Assembly: GCF_958979055.1 (NCBI RefSeq)
Contig: NC_084897.1
Coordinates: forward strand, 19,445,628-19,509,627
Direction: 5' to 3'
Origin: Alnus glutinosa
Lineage: Eukaryota; Streptophyta; Magnoliopsida; Fagales; Betulaceae
DNA length: 64,000 nucleotides
How positions within the stretch are numbered: the stretch's first letter is position 1; each line of letters starts with the position of its first letter. The translations under genes and the position numbers were made by a program. This document shows positions 11,361 to 22,355 of the stretch, piece by piece. Below the pieces are notes generated by a model, which saw only the letters and a list, made by a program, of their open reading frames with translations, did no database searches and had not been told where the DNA came from.

Positions 11361-11900
11361 CCATTTTTCACCCCTAGCAAGACGTATATTTTTTCATTTC
11401 AACGCTTTTCAATTTTTTTTTGCTAGGGGTAAAACAAGAAAGTGAAAAATTCATTGTCAAGAATATGCGTATACATGACGTGCCTCAAAATGAATTCTTT
11501 CTTCTTCTTTTTTCATTTTTTACCCCTATCAAGATGTGTATTTTCTCACTTCAATGTTTTTCATTTTTTTTCTTGTCAGGGGTAAAATGAAAAAGTAAAA
11601 AATCTATTTTGAGCTGTACTTTTTTTTTTCATTTTTTACCCCTGGAAAGACGCATATTTCCTCACTTCAACGCTTTTCATTTTTTTTCTTGCTAGGGGTA
11701 AAACAGAAAAGTAAAAGATTCATTGTTAGAAATGTGCATATACATGACGTGCTCTAGAATGAACTGTTTTTTTTTTTTTTTTTTCATTTTGTACTCTTGT
11801 CAAGATGCGTATTTCATCACTTCATAGCTTTTCATTTTTTTTTTCTGCTAGAGGTAAAGTAGAAAAGTGAAAAATCTTTTTTTTTTAAAGCTGTACTTTT
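11361..11900. repeat. Four-unit palindromic tandem repeat in A-B-A-B order
   Basis: Four related units each carry an inverted pair, ACCCCTAGCAAG early and CTTGCTAGGGGT-type later, separated by ~50 nt of T-rich DNA (unit starts near 11369, 11521, 11638 and 11788). Units 1 and 3 share the spacer TATACATGACGTGC; units 2 and 4 share an AAATCT...AGCTGTACTTTT spacer. The array is therefore a duplicated dimer. It lies in the gap between the first and second islands of the protease pseudogene. Confidence 0.8.
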
Positions 11901-12826
11901 CTGACCTGTGCACTGTGCACAAGGACAATATACAGTGCGCAGAGAGGGGGAGAATTGGGTGGGGAGATTTTCAAGCAGGCCTATGTATACCGGAGGTAGT
12001 GTTCAAACATTTTTCAAAATTAATATATATATAATTTGTGGTTTGAGAATGTTAAATTTAAAAGGAAGGTATTAAATTTAAAATTAATATGTATATATTT
12101 ATTCAGTGATTTGATAATATGTTTTAAATTGAAGGCATTATTGAATGAAGAGACTCTTACATAGGACAAAAAAAAAAGATAAGAGGAAGCTAAATTGACA
12201 TTTAAAAGGCCCAGCTACTTCAAGCATTTAGTTTAAAAGTAATGCTTGAGTTTATGTATTTGTGTGTATTCTAGTTTGTACCGTGCACGAGCGTGATAGT
12301 GGGTTGTACGGTGTTAAACGCAACTAAACAACAGAAAATTTCAGGGCTCAATTGTATCCTAAACAAATATTTGTTGTTACCTTTTGCATACAATTTTCTG
12401 GTGAAGACAAATTATTTTTGAAGAAAAGCACCCTGGGAGCAATTTTTATTTTCTACTTTCTTTTATTTTTCTAACAAATCCTGAAAAAAAAAAAGAAAAA
12501 AAAAAAAAAGAGTCAAATTGGCATTTATAAGTGTGTTGTCTATTTCTGAACATATATCAAAACAGCTGCCGATTTAAAACTATAAAGAGTCCATATATTG
12601 TAGGCTAGTTTTTTAGACACAGAAATTAGGGTTTTTTGATTTAGTTTCGTTTGGTGCAAAACGCAACCAAACTACATATATATGTCTTCCTTCGATTCTA
12701 TCGTAGAGAAATATTTGTTGTAATTCAATCCATACCAATTTGTCAGAATTGATGAGTGCAAATAATTTCTTCAAAAAAGCGGTTCAATAACGCACCTTAA
12801 AAGCATTTACTTGTTCTATTCTTCTC
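11901..12826. other. Non-coding gap inside the protease pseudogene
   Basis: This AT-rich DNA with poly-A tracts separates protease islands 1 and 2. The missing N-lobe coding sequence was not recognised here in any frame. It is either intron or replaced sequence. Confidence 0.4.
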
Positions 12827-13033
12827 TCTTTCTGTTATGGGAGAAGGTCAATCCTAAGACAACTGGGTTCTTTCACCAACCTACGCTTCTCATACTGTCT
12901 CCCTTCATGGACCAATGAACAGGGAACCTACACATACTTGCACTTTGGCCCTGATGCACAAATAAGAGGAGAAGTACAAACAACGCCAATGCTGCCAGGA
13001 ATTCCCAGATACTACGTGAGCATGTCGGGCATC

Positions 13034-13354
13034 TGTCGTAGGTATATTAGTAGTGGGCTTAGTGTTATGGGTATAATAGCATTGGGCATTTGCCTTAGTA
13101 GTATAACGGGCCTTTAGCCTTATTAGTTTGGTAAGCCTTTAAGTAGGTTTATATAAACAAAACCAGTAAATGGTTTTAAGTTGTAATTCAGTCTGGCTGA
13201 AAATGGAGGGAGAGTACCTCAAATCACTCACGGAGGTTTTAGGCATCCTCGAATTTGCCTAATTTCAGTATAATATCATTTTCCAATTTTATTGTTTTTC
13301 ATTGTTATTACATTTCTTCCATTCCATTTCCATTTCAGTAATCTGCGTGTTACA
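13034..13354 (+). mobile_element. Solo LTR with perfect 5-bp TSD inside the protease exon
   Basis: The 321-bp sequence starts TGTCGTAGG and ends GTGTTACA. It is flanked by the direct repeat GCATC (13029-13033 and 13355-13359). A TATA box (TTTATATAAAC) sits near 13148. Removing it with one TSD copy restores the protease reading ...MSGI-SIDAMQH.... It carries no internal domain, so it is a solo LTR formed by LTR-LTR recombination. Confidence 0.93.
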
Positions 13355-13464
13355 GCATCAGCATCGATGCAATGCAGCATCTGATCGATCCGGCCGTGTT
13401 TAAGCTTAACGATGATGGTATTGTTAAATTACTTTATATTTCAAAAGTTTAAGTTGATATAAAA

Positions 13465-13974
13465 AAACTTCACATAAACCTTTTCAACTTTCATTCGATT
13501 TGAACTATCCCCCTAAAATTAAAAAACTTTGAATTTAAACTATTGAACTTCTAATTTTTTGCATGACCCCTCATCCGTTAGAATTTTCTGTTAAATCATA
13601 ACATGCTTTGAAAATAACCAAAAATGCCCTGTTTTTTTCATTTAATAATAATTAAAAAAAAAAAAAAAAAAAAAAGTGGGTTTCTAACCCCTACGTCACT
13701 TTGGGTTAGCCGTGACCCACGCCGGGTCACAAGACATTGGGTCACCTCTTCTTTTTTTTTTTTGTAACTTTTTTGAATTTTAAATTTAAATTTTATAAAA
13801 TCGTAAGTGGCATAAAGATCATTTCACCTCTTTTGCAATCTGATTTAATGCTAAACTAATGGTTAGGGGACATTGCAAAAAATAAGAAGGTCGATGGTTA
13901 AAATTGAGAGTTTTTGAATTTTACAAAGATTAGTTCAAATCCAGTGAAAGTTTAGGATGTTTTGTGAAGTTTCT
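13465..13974. mobile_element. Foldback element in the last intron of the protease pseudogene
   Basis: The left arm (ACTTCACATAAACC, CAACTTTCATTCGATTTGAACTA in pieces) is matched by the inverted right arm (ACTTCACAAAACATCC, AACTTTCACTGGATTTGAACTA in pieces). Poly-A and poly-T tracts lie inside. It almost fills the 651-bp intron 13418-14068. No TSD could be fixed. Confidence 0.6.
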
Positions 13975-14620
13975 TCTTTAATTTATATTCTAACACACGT
14001 GAATAATAGAAATAGTGTTCAATACTATGTTCAGGATGAATTTAATCATTTAGTTTATATTCTGACAGGTACGAGCGGTTTTGCTATTGATTCGGGAAGC
14101 GGGCAATCTTTTCTTGCTCTTGATGCATACAATGTTGTAAAAGTTGAGATGGTGAGGCACTTGATGAGATATGGGTGGAATCCTATAGAGGGAGAGCGAG
14201 TGCCGTATGATCTTTGCTTTAGAGTCATTTCAGCCGTGAATCAGACGGCCTTGCCATCTATGACTTTTCATTTTTTGGGAGCAGAACTTGTGGTGGATTC
14301 TAATTTCTAAAGCTGTCTTCCAAGTGTTTGAGAATGATGATATGTTTTGCATGGCTGTCCTGCCCATCAATGAACAGGGACCAAGTCTTTTAGGGGCATT
14401 TCAGCAAGCAGATCATCGGTTCTTGTTTGATGTTAGAGCATCTACAATGTCGTTTGTTCGAGAGACATGTCAATTTAATTGAAAGCTTAATGCCTCCAAG
14501 CAATTGTGATGGTTTTTGATAAAAAGATTAATAATCCATGATTCAAAAAAATGTCGTTCATTTATAAATTATTTATAGAAATCATACATTAAGGTGATTT
14601 AATTTTGAGAAAAGGTAGAT

Positions 14621-14779
14621 ATTATAATTCTATTCAGCATTCATCCAACAATACTGATTTGGCACTTCGAATTAACCATTGAATTTTTTTTTTTATCATT
14701 ATTTAACAATGATTAATCTAAGGGTTGATTGGGAGTATTACATCAATATTATTGGATGAATATTGGATAGAATTATAAT
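14621..14779. mobile_element. 159-bp MITE with ~38-bp inverted repeats
   Basis: The left end ATTATAATTCTATTCAGCAT is matched by the inverted right end ATTATAATTCTATCCAATAT, and similarity continues through CATCCAA.AATA.TGAT. It is non-coding and lies 140 bp downstream of the protease pseudogene. Confidence 0.75.
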
Positions 14780-15102
14780 AACTAGTGTTTCTCTTTAATT
14801 TAGTCATTCTCTAAGTTATATACCAAAAAAAAAAAAAAAACATATCTATACCCACTATATCATCCAAAAATATAAAAATTAAAAAAAAAATATAATATTA
14901 TTTAGTAAATTGTTATACGTCTGTTATACAATTTGATAATATTGCATTAAAAATCAACCCTTAAATGAATGATTTTCATTATCATGTAATCCCAATTAAA
15001 TGGCATTTGTATAACACATTACTCAGAAAGTTAGTCACTCAATAAATATATGTAAGAAATCTTTTTACCCGATCTGTATTTTTTAGTTCTTACGGACTCG
15101 TT

Positions 15103-15310
15103 TGGGTGTGTGATCTTTTTAAAAAATATTTAAAATTATAAATATCGAGAGAATTTGTTTTTTGAAATTATGTTTAGATGGTATAAAAAATCTAAGACAA
15201 AATTTAAAAAAAAAAAAAAAATTAAATAAAATCTGAGTAGAATTTGAATACTTAAAATAAAAAAATAAAAAAAAAATACTTAGAAAATAATTGTCAACCG
15301 AACATGCCCT
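15103..15310. repeat. Dispersed repeat family R1, copy 2
   Basis: It is the second copy of the repeat at 9170-9415, in the same orientation, starting near CGTTTGGGTGTGTGAT and ending near CGAACATGCCC. It lies about 175 bp upstream of the PPR gene, within its probable promoter. Confidence 0.6.
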
Positions 15311-15426
15311 ACATTACCGAACCCAGAAGCGAGAAAGTGACCGTTACTTCTGTTGCACTCTGTGAAGTGTGAAGTTACCAAATGCGAACGAGATTAGCGC
15401 GCATTTTGGTCAGCACAGAGTAGCTT

Positions 15427-15639
15427 ATGGCTTTGAGACTTGTCCACTCCTCTATCTTCTCTAGCTTTACTCGTCCATTCAGTGATGCCCAACACAACCA
15501 ACCATCGTCTATTTGTTTACAGATTGTTGTCGCTTTTGCAGGAATTGTCAAACAGCCTTATCAAGGTCAAGTCCATCCACACCCAGATTATCACCAATTC
15601 TATATCCAACGACCAAATTTTGGCTACAAAACTTATTAA
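15427..15639 (+). other. Overlapping out-of-frame ATG and 70-codon ORF at the PPR 5' end
   Basis: An ATG at 15427 lies 58 bp upstream of the PPR start in a different frame. Its first residues, MALRLVHSSIFSSFTRPF, look like an organelle presequence: Arg, Ser and hydrophobic residues, no acidic ones. The ORF ends inside the PPR coding region. It is either an overlapping uORF or the true N-terminus separated from the rest by a frameshift. Confidence 0.5.
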
Positions 15640-17845
15640 GGCTTATTGTGATTTGGGTCACATGGGCAATGCCCGTCATGTGTTTGATCAATTTTCTGAG
15701 CCAAAAATCATTCTATGCAATGCCATGGTTGGTGGGTATGTAAGAAATGAGCGGTACAATGAGACCCTTGAGTTGTTTAAAATGATGGGGTCTTGCAATT
15801 TGGAAATTGATAGTTATACGTGTAATTTTGCACTCAGAGCATGCATGGGCTTGTTAGATTATGAAATGGGTAGGGAAGTAATTAGGACAGCAGTGGAAAA
15901 TGGGGTTGAAAAGAATCGGTTTTTGGGGAGTTCGATGATAAATTTCTTGGTGAAATTTGGTAGTATTGATGAAGCGCGAAAGATCTTTGATGCAACGCCG
16001 GAACTGGATGTTGTTTGTTGGAATTCTATGATAGGTGGGTATGTGCAGGCATGCCATCTTAATGAGGCTTTTGATTTGTTTTTTGATATGCGTCGTTGGG
16101 GGACTAGGCCAAGTCCCGTAACTATTGCATGCTTAATTCAAGCTTGTACAGAAAAGAAGAATTTGAAACTTGGAAAATGTGTTCATGGGTGTGTATTTGG
16201 ATTAGGAATGGGTGATGATGTTCTAGTAGTTACCTCATTGGTTGACATGTATAGTAAGATGGGTTATGTTGGAAGTGCTCAATCAGCTTTTGTTAGCATG
16301 CCCACGAGAAATTTGGTTTCATGGAATGCTATGATGTCTGGGTTTGTTCAAAATGGTTTGGTGCGAGAAGCTCTTGACCTCTTTCATAGGTTGATATCTA
16401 GTGGTGTCGGGTTTGATTCAGGAACCATGATTAGCCTCCTTCAGGGTTGTGCTCAAACAGCTGATTTAGATGGTGGAAAAATCCTCCATGGTTGTATGTA
16501 TAGAAAGGGTCTCAATTTGAATTTCATTTTGTCTACTGCAATTGTTGATCTGTATTCCAAATGTGGTGCTTTGAAGCAGGCGTCCTTTGTATTTGACAGA
16601 ATGAAGAATAGGAATGTGATTACTTGGACTGCCATGCTAGTAGGGTTAGCACAGAATGGACATGCCGAAGATGCCCTGAAATTATTTAGTCAGATGCAAG
16701 AAGAGGGAGTTGCAGCCAATTCTGTCACTCTTGTTAGTTTAATCCATTCTTGTGCCCACCTGGGCTCTTTGAAGAAAGGAAGAAGTGTCCATACTTGTTT
16801 ACTTCGCCGTGGCTTTGCATTTGATGTAGTTAACATGACAGCCCTGATTGATATGTATGCCAAGTGTGGAAAGATAAATTCTGCAGAGAGGGTATTTGGC
16901 AGTGGTTCTGTTTGTAGAGATGTTATTTTATGGAACTCAATGATAACAGGCTATGGGATGCATGGCCATGGGCATGAAGCTGTTGTTGTCTATAGAAAAA
17001 TGATAGAGGAGGGACTCAAACCAAATCAAACCACCTTTGTGGCTCTTCTAACTGCTTGTAGTCACTCGGGGCTTGTGGAAGACGGTATTACTTTGTTTCA
17101 CAGAATGGAGAGAGACCATAACATTAGTCCCACTGAGAAGCACTATGCTTGTGTTGTGGATCTTCTTAGCCGGGCAGGCCGTCTTGAGGAAGCTGGGGCT
17201 TTTGTCAAACAAATGCCTTTTGAACCAGGCAGCGCTGTGCTTGAAGCCTTGCTGAGCGGATGTCGAACTCACAAAAACATTGATATGGGTATACAAACTG
17301 CAGATAGATTGCTTCATATAGATTCCATGAATCCTGGAATTTATGTTGTGTTATCAAACATATATGCTGAAGCAAGGAGATGGGATACAGTGAATTACAT
17401 TCGAGGCCTCATGAGGACAAGGGGGCTGAAAAAAACACCCGGCTATAGTTTGATTGAAGTGGGAAACCAGGTGTATACATTTTTTGCTGGAGATTATTTT
17501 CATCCAAATTGGGCAGATGTTTATCAGTTTTTGGAAAGTTTGAGGATAGAGGTGGAGGCCTCTGGTTATGTGGCAGATACCAGTTGTGTTCTGCGTGATG
17601 TAGACGAGGCAATGAAGGTGAAGTTGCTTTGGGGCCACAGCGAGAGAATAGCTATTGCATTTGGTCTTTTAAACACACCAGCTGGGAGCTTGATTAGGAT
17701 CACCAAGAATCTACGTGTTTGTATTGACTGTCACGTTGTGACCAAATATATATCGAAGATTGTTAAGAGGGAAATTGTTGTAAGAGATGCCAATCGTTTC
17801 CATCACTTTGTTGATGGCAAATGCTCTTGTAGTGACTACTGGTGA
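15485..17845 (+). CDS. PPR-DYW protein, predicted organelle RNA editing factor
   Basis: This intronless ORF encodes 786 residues from the first in-frame ATG (15485); the frame stays open for at least 15 codons upstream but without an ATG. Tandem PPR units of P, L and S type (for example VVCWNSMIGGYVQ, LVSWNAMMSGFVQNG, VITWTAMLVGLAQNG) fill most of the protein. E/E+ motifs follow, and a complete DYW domain ends it. In the DYW domain His718 and Glu720 of HSE, Cys746 and Cys749 of CIDC, HHF and the terminal CSCSDYW match the zinc-binding cytidine deaminase signature. Family members bind single sites in mitochondrial or plastid transcripts and deaminate C to U. The target is unknown. No convincing transit peptide is visible in this frame; see the finding on the upstream ATG. 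Confidence 0.95.
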   Translation: MPNTTNHRLFVYRLLSLLQELSNSLIKVKSIHTQIITNSISNDQILATKLIKAYCDLGHMGNARHVFDQFSEPKIILCNAMVGGYVRNERYNETLELFKMMGSCNLEIDSYTCNFALRACMGLLDYEMGREVIRTAVENGVEKNRFLGSSMINFLVKFGSIDEARKIFDATPELDVVCWNSMIGGYVQACHLNEAFDLFFDMRRWGTRPSPVTIACLIQACTEKKNLKLGKCVHGCVFGLGMGDDVLVVTSLVDMYSKMGYVGSAQSAFVSMPTRNLVSWNAMMSGFVQNGLVREALDLFHRLISSGVGFDSGTMISLLQGCAQTADLDGGKILHGCMYRKGLNLNFILSTAIVDLYSKCGALKQASFVFDRMKNRNVITWTAMLVGLAQNGHAEDALKLFSQMQEEGVAANSVTLVSLIHSCAHLGSLKKGRSVHTCLLRRGFAFDVVNMTALIDMYAKCGKINSAERVFGSGSVCRDVILWNSMITGYGMHGHGHEAVVVYRKMIEEGLKPNQTTFVALLTACSHSGLVEDGITLFHRMERDHNISPTEKHYACVVDLLSRAGRLEEAGAFVKQMPFEPGSAVLEALLSGCRTHKNIDMGIQTADRLLHIDSMNPGIYVVLSNIYAEARRWDTVNYIRGLMRTRGLKKTPGYSLIEVGNQVYTFFAGDYFHPNWADVYQFLESLRIEVEASGYVADTSCVLRDVDEAMKVKLLWGHSERIAIAFGLLNTPAGSLIRITKNLRVCIDCHVVTKYISKIVKREIVVRDANRFHHFVDGKCSCSDYW

Positions 17846-17992
17846 TGAGGACATATTAATCTTTAGAGGCTACAAATTCCTTACTTGTTAATGTTTTTAT
17901 TTTGAAAGAAAAAACAAAATACATCAAACCAAAACTTTAACAAACGGATCAAGCAATCATTCTTTATTCCACTACACATTTATTTTAATCAA

Positions 17993-18663
17993 TATTCCGT
18001 TTGTTTCGGCGTAAAATATTTTTAACATTTTTCGGTGTTTGGTTGGGCGAAAATAATAGTCAACTTAAAATTGATTTCCGTTTAACAAAAAATACTTAGT
18101 AAATTTCAAAAAATGATTTACGCTTTTTAAAAGCATAAATCATTTTTTCCATACAGCAAATGCAGTTGACTCTCTTGTAAACAACGCAGTCGACCTTCAC
18201 GCTCAAGCAGTCGACTATTGCCGGAATCTAGCAACCATCGTCGGATTCCGACAAGCCAGATTTTGGCACCGGTCAAAATCCCGTCGGTGAAATTTCTGCC
18301 GGAATATGAAGACGTCTGGCCACCGTAGTCAGATGCCAATAGACCAGATTCCGGCCAAACTGGTTGGAATCTAGCCATTTGTGTCGGATTCCGGCCAGCT
18401 GGCCGGGATTCGGCCGTTCTATGCCAGATTCCAGCCTCTTTGGCCGAATTTTGGCCGTTCTGGCCAAATTTCGACAACAGTAGTCGGAATCCTGCTGATT
18501 AGTGATGGAATCTCGTCACCAATGATTTTTCGTCATTGGTGATTTTTTCATACGAACCAAATGCTGGAAAATATTTTTAGGAAAATCGTTTTTTTTTCTG
18601 AAAAATGATTTCGTTGAAAATATTTTACGACAAAACTATTTTACGTCGAAACAAATGAAGCAT
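17993..18663. mobile_element. MITE family M1, copy B
   Basis: At 671 bp it is nearly the same length as copy A (10110-10778) and shares the left end (TTCCGTTTGTTTCGGCGT), the interior phrase GTGTTTGGTTGGGCGAAAAT, the CCGG-rich core and the right end (TTTTACGTCGAAACAAA). Flanks are CAA on the left and TAA on the right (18664-18666), consistent with a decayed TAA duplication. It starts ~150 bp after the PPR stop codon. Confidence 0.82.
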
Positions 18664-18896
18664 AAGTGAATGAAAGATATTGTTTGGCACAAAAATATAA
18701 GTAAAAATTTGTATCAGGAATTTAACATGTTTTCTTTGCATATCTTAAATTTACCTAATTTAATAGTGCTGGTCAACAATAAAAACAAGTCTAAGATGCT
18801 TTTGCAAGAAATTATTAACAATGCAGTATTGTGGGTTTTTTTTATTGTTTTCCTATTATAAAAGAAGAAAATATATGTAGATTCACCATCAATAAT

Positions 18897-19660
18897 TGTT
18901 GACTATAAACGTCCATATCAAACTTGGGTATATGGAGGAGGAAAGTGTGTATCCTTTGAAGTTTTTTCTCAAGCTTCCTCCTTCCTCAAGCCTTCCTCTC
19001 ATCTCTCTTTCTCTCTCTTAAAATCTCTCAAGAACCCTTTCAAAATCACTCCCTAAACTCTCTCTTGGAATGGATGGACGAATTGAAGGAAGCAAAATTT
19101 GTGATTTTTTCCTTCCACTATTCGTGATTATCTATCTGAATTTTCTTTTACCTTAAATCTTAAGTCCCTACTTACTAATTACTATCACATGCTTTGTTAG
19201 AATATGCCTAGTTCTGCACGGCATCAATATTTATGTACTTAATTTATTTTATTTCATTATCTCCAAGTTTTCTAATTTTTTTTAACCTTTATTTTTCCTA
19301 AGTGTTACAGTGACCGCACAGCTACCCCAGTTTGTTGTGAGATAGTGTAGTCCTACTACCATCGTCTTGGTGGACTCCCTAAGTTATTCTCTTTATAACA
19401 ATTGGTATTAGGGCTATAGTTAGCTTATGCTTAAACCAATGCCTTGCTCTTTACGGATTTGGCTTGGCTCTTTGAGCAAAGTTGCATTTGACAACTCATA
19501 ATTGATGCAACTCTTGTACCTGTGACACTCATGGATTTGTAAAAGGACTCGTGCGAGGGAGAATTAAGTCAATGTGGAAGAGACTCTCACACGAATGAAA
19601 GATTTGTTGTGAGTGCACGCGTGAATGTTGTATCACACACTGAGGGAAAAAAAAAAAAAA
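18897..19660 (+). mobile_element. 5' LTR and leader of a decayed LTR retrotransposon
   Basis: The putative LTR runs from TGTTGACTAT (18897) to TTTATAACA (19400). Three bases later comes TGGTATTAGGGC, which matches the initiator-Met tRNA primer-binding site TGGTATCAGAGC at 10 of 12 positions. The region to about 19660 looks like leader sequence and stops at a poly-A tract. There are no coding domains and no 3' LTR, so this is a truncated relic. Confidence 0.5.
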
Positions 19661-19841
19661 AAAAAAAAGTGTATAGTTAATATACCTAAGTGGATCCAAA
19701 CTCATTAGCTTAAAGTATATGCTTTTAAGTTTAGAGTAGTGTCCAAATATGTATATTAATGTATTTTTAATAAACTTCCTAAGCGATTCTCTTCCAAAAA
19801 CTCATTTCTATAAAAAGTTAGCAGAATAACTATATATATAT

Positions 19842-19842
<1 letters not shown>

Positions 19843-19877
<35 letters not shown>
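19843..19877. repeat. (GA)n microsatellite
   Basis: An uninterrupted GA dinucleotide run following a short TA run. It is non-coding. Confidence 0.95.
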
Positions 19878-19880
<3 letters not shown>

Positions 19881-20329
19881 CTTGATAACGGTGCAAGTTT
19901 TAAAAAATAATTTGATAAATTTTAAACTTTTTTTTTTAATAAAAAATGAATCCAAAGCCTTGTTAAAACATTTTTCACGTCACATAATTTGAACCTCAGT
20001 AAAAACTAAAGGGTTAAATAGCTCATAGATACATATGGTTAGGCCCTAAATCTAATCGTCGTCTTGGTTTTAAAGCGTCACAGGTGGTATCTCTCTTTAA
20101 TGAATATTTCCAATTTGTACTTTCGTCACTCCTTCGTCTATTTTTTTAACGAATTTTCACGTCACCCACCTAAGAATACTAACACATGTTCTACTTGTCA
20201 CGTGCACATTTCACAAATGATAATTATGCTTTCAGCTTTCAATGTAGCATAAAATGAGAAAAATAATAATAATAATAATAATAATTAAGAAAAAACAAAC
20301 AAACAAACGGTACTAGAACGACAACGTTT

Positions 20330-22355
20330 TTGATGATTTTTCCTCGTACTCCACACAACCCACCACACTCCACACTCTTGGACAGAATAACCACAACAAG
20401 GTACAAAAATGACAGAGCTTCCAGTAGTACACACAAAGCATACACTACCCTACACAGTACACACACACACACCTCCATTCCTCGTAAATTTCGCTTCCGT
20501 CAGCACGAAAGAGAGAGTTATAGAATGGCGTGAAATATTTCTTGTTTATTCCACTGTCTCTCACTTTCCTGCAAACTTTTTCCCTCACTTTCTCGGGAAA
20601 ATTTCCGCAACCGAGTCTGGACGGTTTCCGAGGTCAAATTAGACAGCCAAGGTCAGTGCCTTTCTTTCTAGCTCATACCCGGATCATTTCGCTTTCGTTT
20701 TCTTTGAGTTTTTGAAGTGCTCTGTCACTGTGTAGTTGCCGAGCTACTTTTGATTTTTGATTTCCTACTATTTTGCAATTCTTTCCAATGATTTTGAGTC
20801 GTTTTATTGTGCATTTTTTTATTATTGGGGTATGATCGAAGTGGGTTTTGTGATTATATTGTTGGGTTGGGGTTGGTATGAGCTGTTCTACCTCTGCTTG
20901 GTTGCTGAGAAAATGTGGGAAAGAGAAATAAAATTAGACTTGTGTGTGGTGAATTTGACCATGAAGGTCATTCACTCTCTGTTTAGCTCGTGCTTGGATC
21001 ATTTCCCATTTGTCTTCCTCCTTCCTTTTTTTCAATGGGTTTGGGTTATTTAGTTCTTTTTCTGTTCTTAATTAGGTCTGATCGTAGTGGGTATTGGATA
21101 TTGTAGATGGGTTTGTTTGGTATTAAGTAGTTCTGCTTTATTACGGAAAAATGTTTTGGAAAAAGGATAAGTATGAAATTTAGCAGTTTAATTATTGAGA
21201 TACCGTGGAATACACTACTTTGATTTCTTCTTTTCTAACGTTTGTGCTTTTCAAGCATTTTTTCTTTATTTTTTATTTTTGCTGTATATTATCTCATTAT
21301 TGGTTCTTTTGAGGTGGGTAGTTTAGTATTTGCCCTATGTGTTACTGAGAAAATTTGGGTAAAAGAAGGAAATTACTTACTAAAAGGAAATATGGGGGAA
21401 GAAAGAAATTAGGATTTCGTATCTGAGACTCATGATACCGTGAAACTATGAGAACAGAACCTCTATCTTTTTTTTTTTGGTTTTAACAAAACCTCTATCT
21501 ACTGTATTTTGTAAACTAAGTTATTGATTTTTGTGCTTTTCCTTAGTTTTCTTGGCACCAGTATGGTTTCAATCTTGTTGATTGAGTTCTTTGAAGGAGT
21601 TGACGACTGTGGTATTAGGGCTAAGAGAATAGGTACTGACAAAGCTGATAGTTCATGTTTGCTTATTAATATTTGTGTTTAGGTTGATGGTTTGTACGTT
21701 TGTGGTGATGGCTTGGCTTCTTTCCTGAAAAAATATGTGAAACCTAAAGAGTTAGTAAATTTGAGTGCAAGAATCTTAGGCTTGTCTGGCTAATGTTGTA
21801 TTCTGAAAGCTCACATTTGAAATATTTTTGAGAGTCCACCAAAAAAAAATATTGAGAATTGAAAATGGGAAACAGTTTTAAAAACGGAGCTGCTTTTCTG
21901 TTTTAATTTTAGGCGAACTATGAAAATGAACGCAGAAAGGCTTGACGATCTTTTGGGAATGAGCACTTTTAAGGAATTTGGAAGAAAAAAAAATGGGCGT
22001 CTTTCAGTGAGCTCCACACATGTTTTCCGCATCATTTCCTTTTTCAACTATTTGGTTGTTCAAAGGATAATAGATGAACGGAACTGGAAACTTTTGTTTA
22101 TTGTTAGTATTTGTTGCTTTGACATCATGGTTTGATAAAGCTTTTTATAGACTCCAAGAATTTGCAAACTATTGCTTTGGGAATTTTTTAAGAAAGGTCT
22201 TAAACTTTTTTCTGTAAAAGTTCCCTAATTTTAGTTGGAACACTTCTTGTATGATATACCTGAGGGTTGTCTTTAACAAATCTCTCACCCTGTAAAAACT
22301 ACGAAAATTTGGATGCCCTTTCAACCGATGTATAAAATTTCATATGCATGCAGAC
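20330..22355 (+). other. Probable 5'UTR exon and 5'UTR intron of the DRB gene
   Basis: A leader exon probably ends at the donor CAAG|GTCAGT (intron from 20652). The intron ends at TGCATGCAG, just before ACATGTATAAG, where coding starts at 22356. CT- and CA-rich sequence at 20440-20620 is typical of a plant leader. ORFs between 20757 and 22135 lie in the intron and show no protein features. The transcription start is not determined. Confidence 0.55.

Larger units (their letters stand above)
10792..14482 (+). pseudogene. Secreted aspartic protease (A1, nepenthesin-like), pseudogene
   Basis: Three coding islands remain. Island 1 (10792-11270) has a signal peptide (MALRSLSLLTLIIHLLIA) and the first active-site region, but the usual DTGS reads DPGS (LLVDPGSDDTGIQ) and a TAA at 11053 interrupts the frame. 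Island 2 (about 12827-13417) encodes RQLGSFTNLRFSYCLPSW and YYVSMSGI, is interrupted by a solo LTR at 13034-13354, then continues SIDAMQHLIDPAVFKLNDDG to a GT donor at 13418. Island 3 starts after the AG at 14068 with TSGFAIDSGSGQSFL (second active site DSG intact), has a frameshift near 14285-14310 and ends LFDVRASTMSFVRETCQFN at 14482. Most of the N-lobe between islands 1 and 2 is gone. The DTG to DPG change, stop, frameshift and LTR insertion make it non-functional. Confidence 0.9.

Noticed and set aside
11361-11900. CRISPR-like array
   Set aside because: Units are long, palindromic and divergent, in a plant genome, with no cas genes; it is a local tandem duplication.
20757-22135. ORFs of 98, 78 and 71 codons upstream of the DRB ATG
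   Set aside because: They lie in the probable 5'UTR intron and show no family features.
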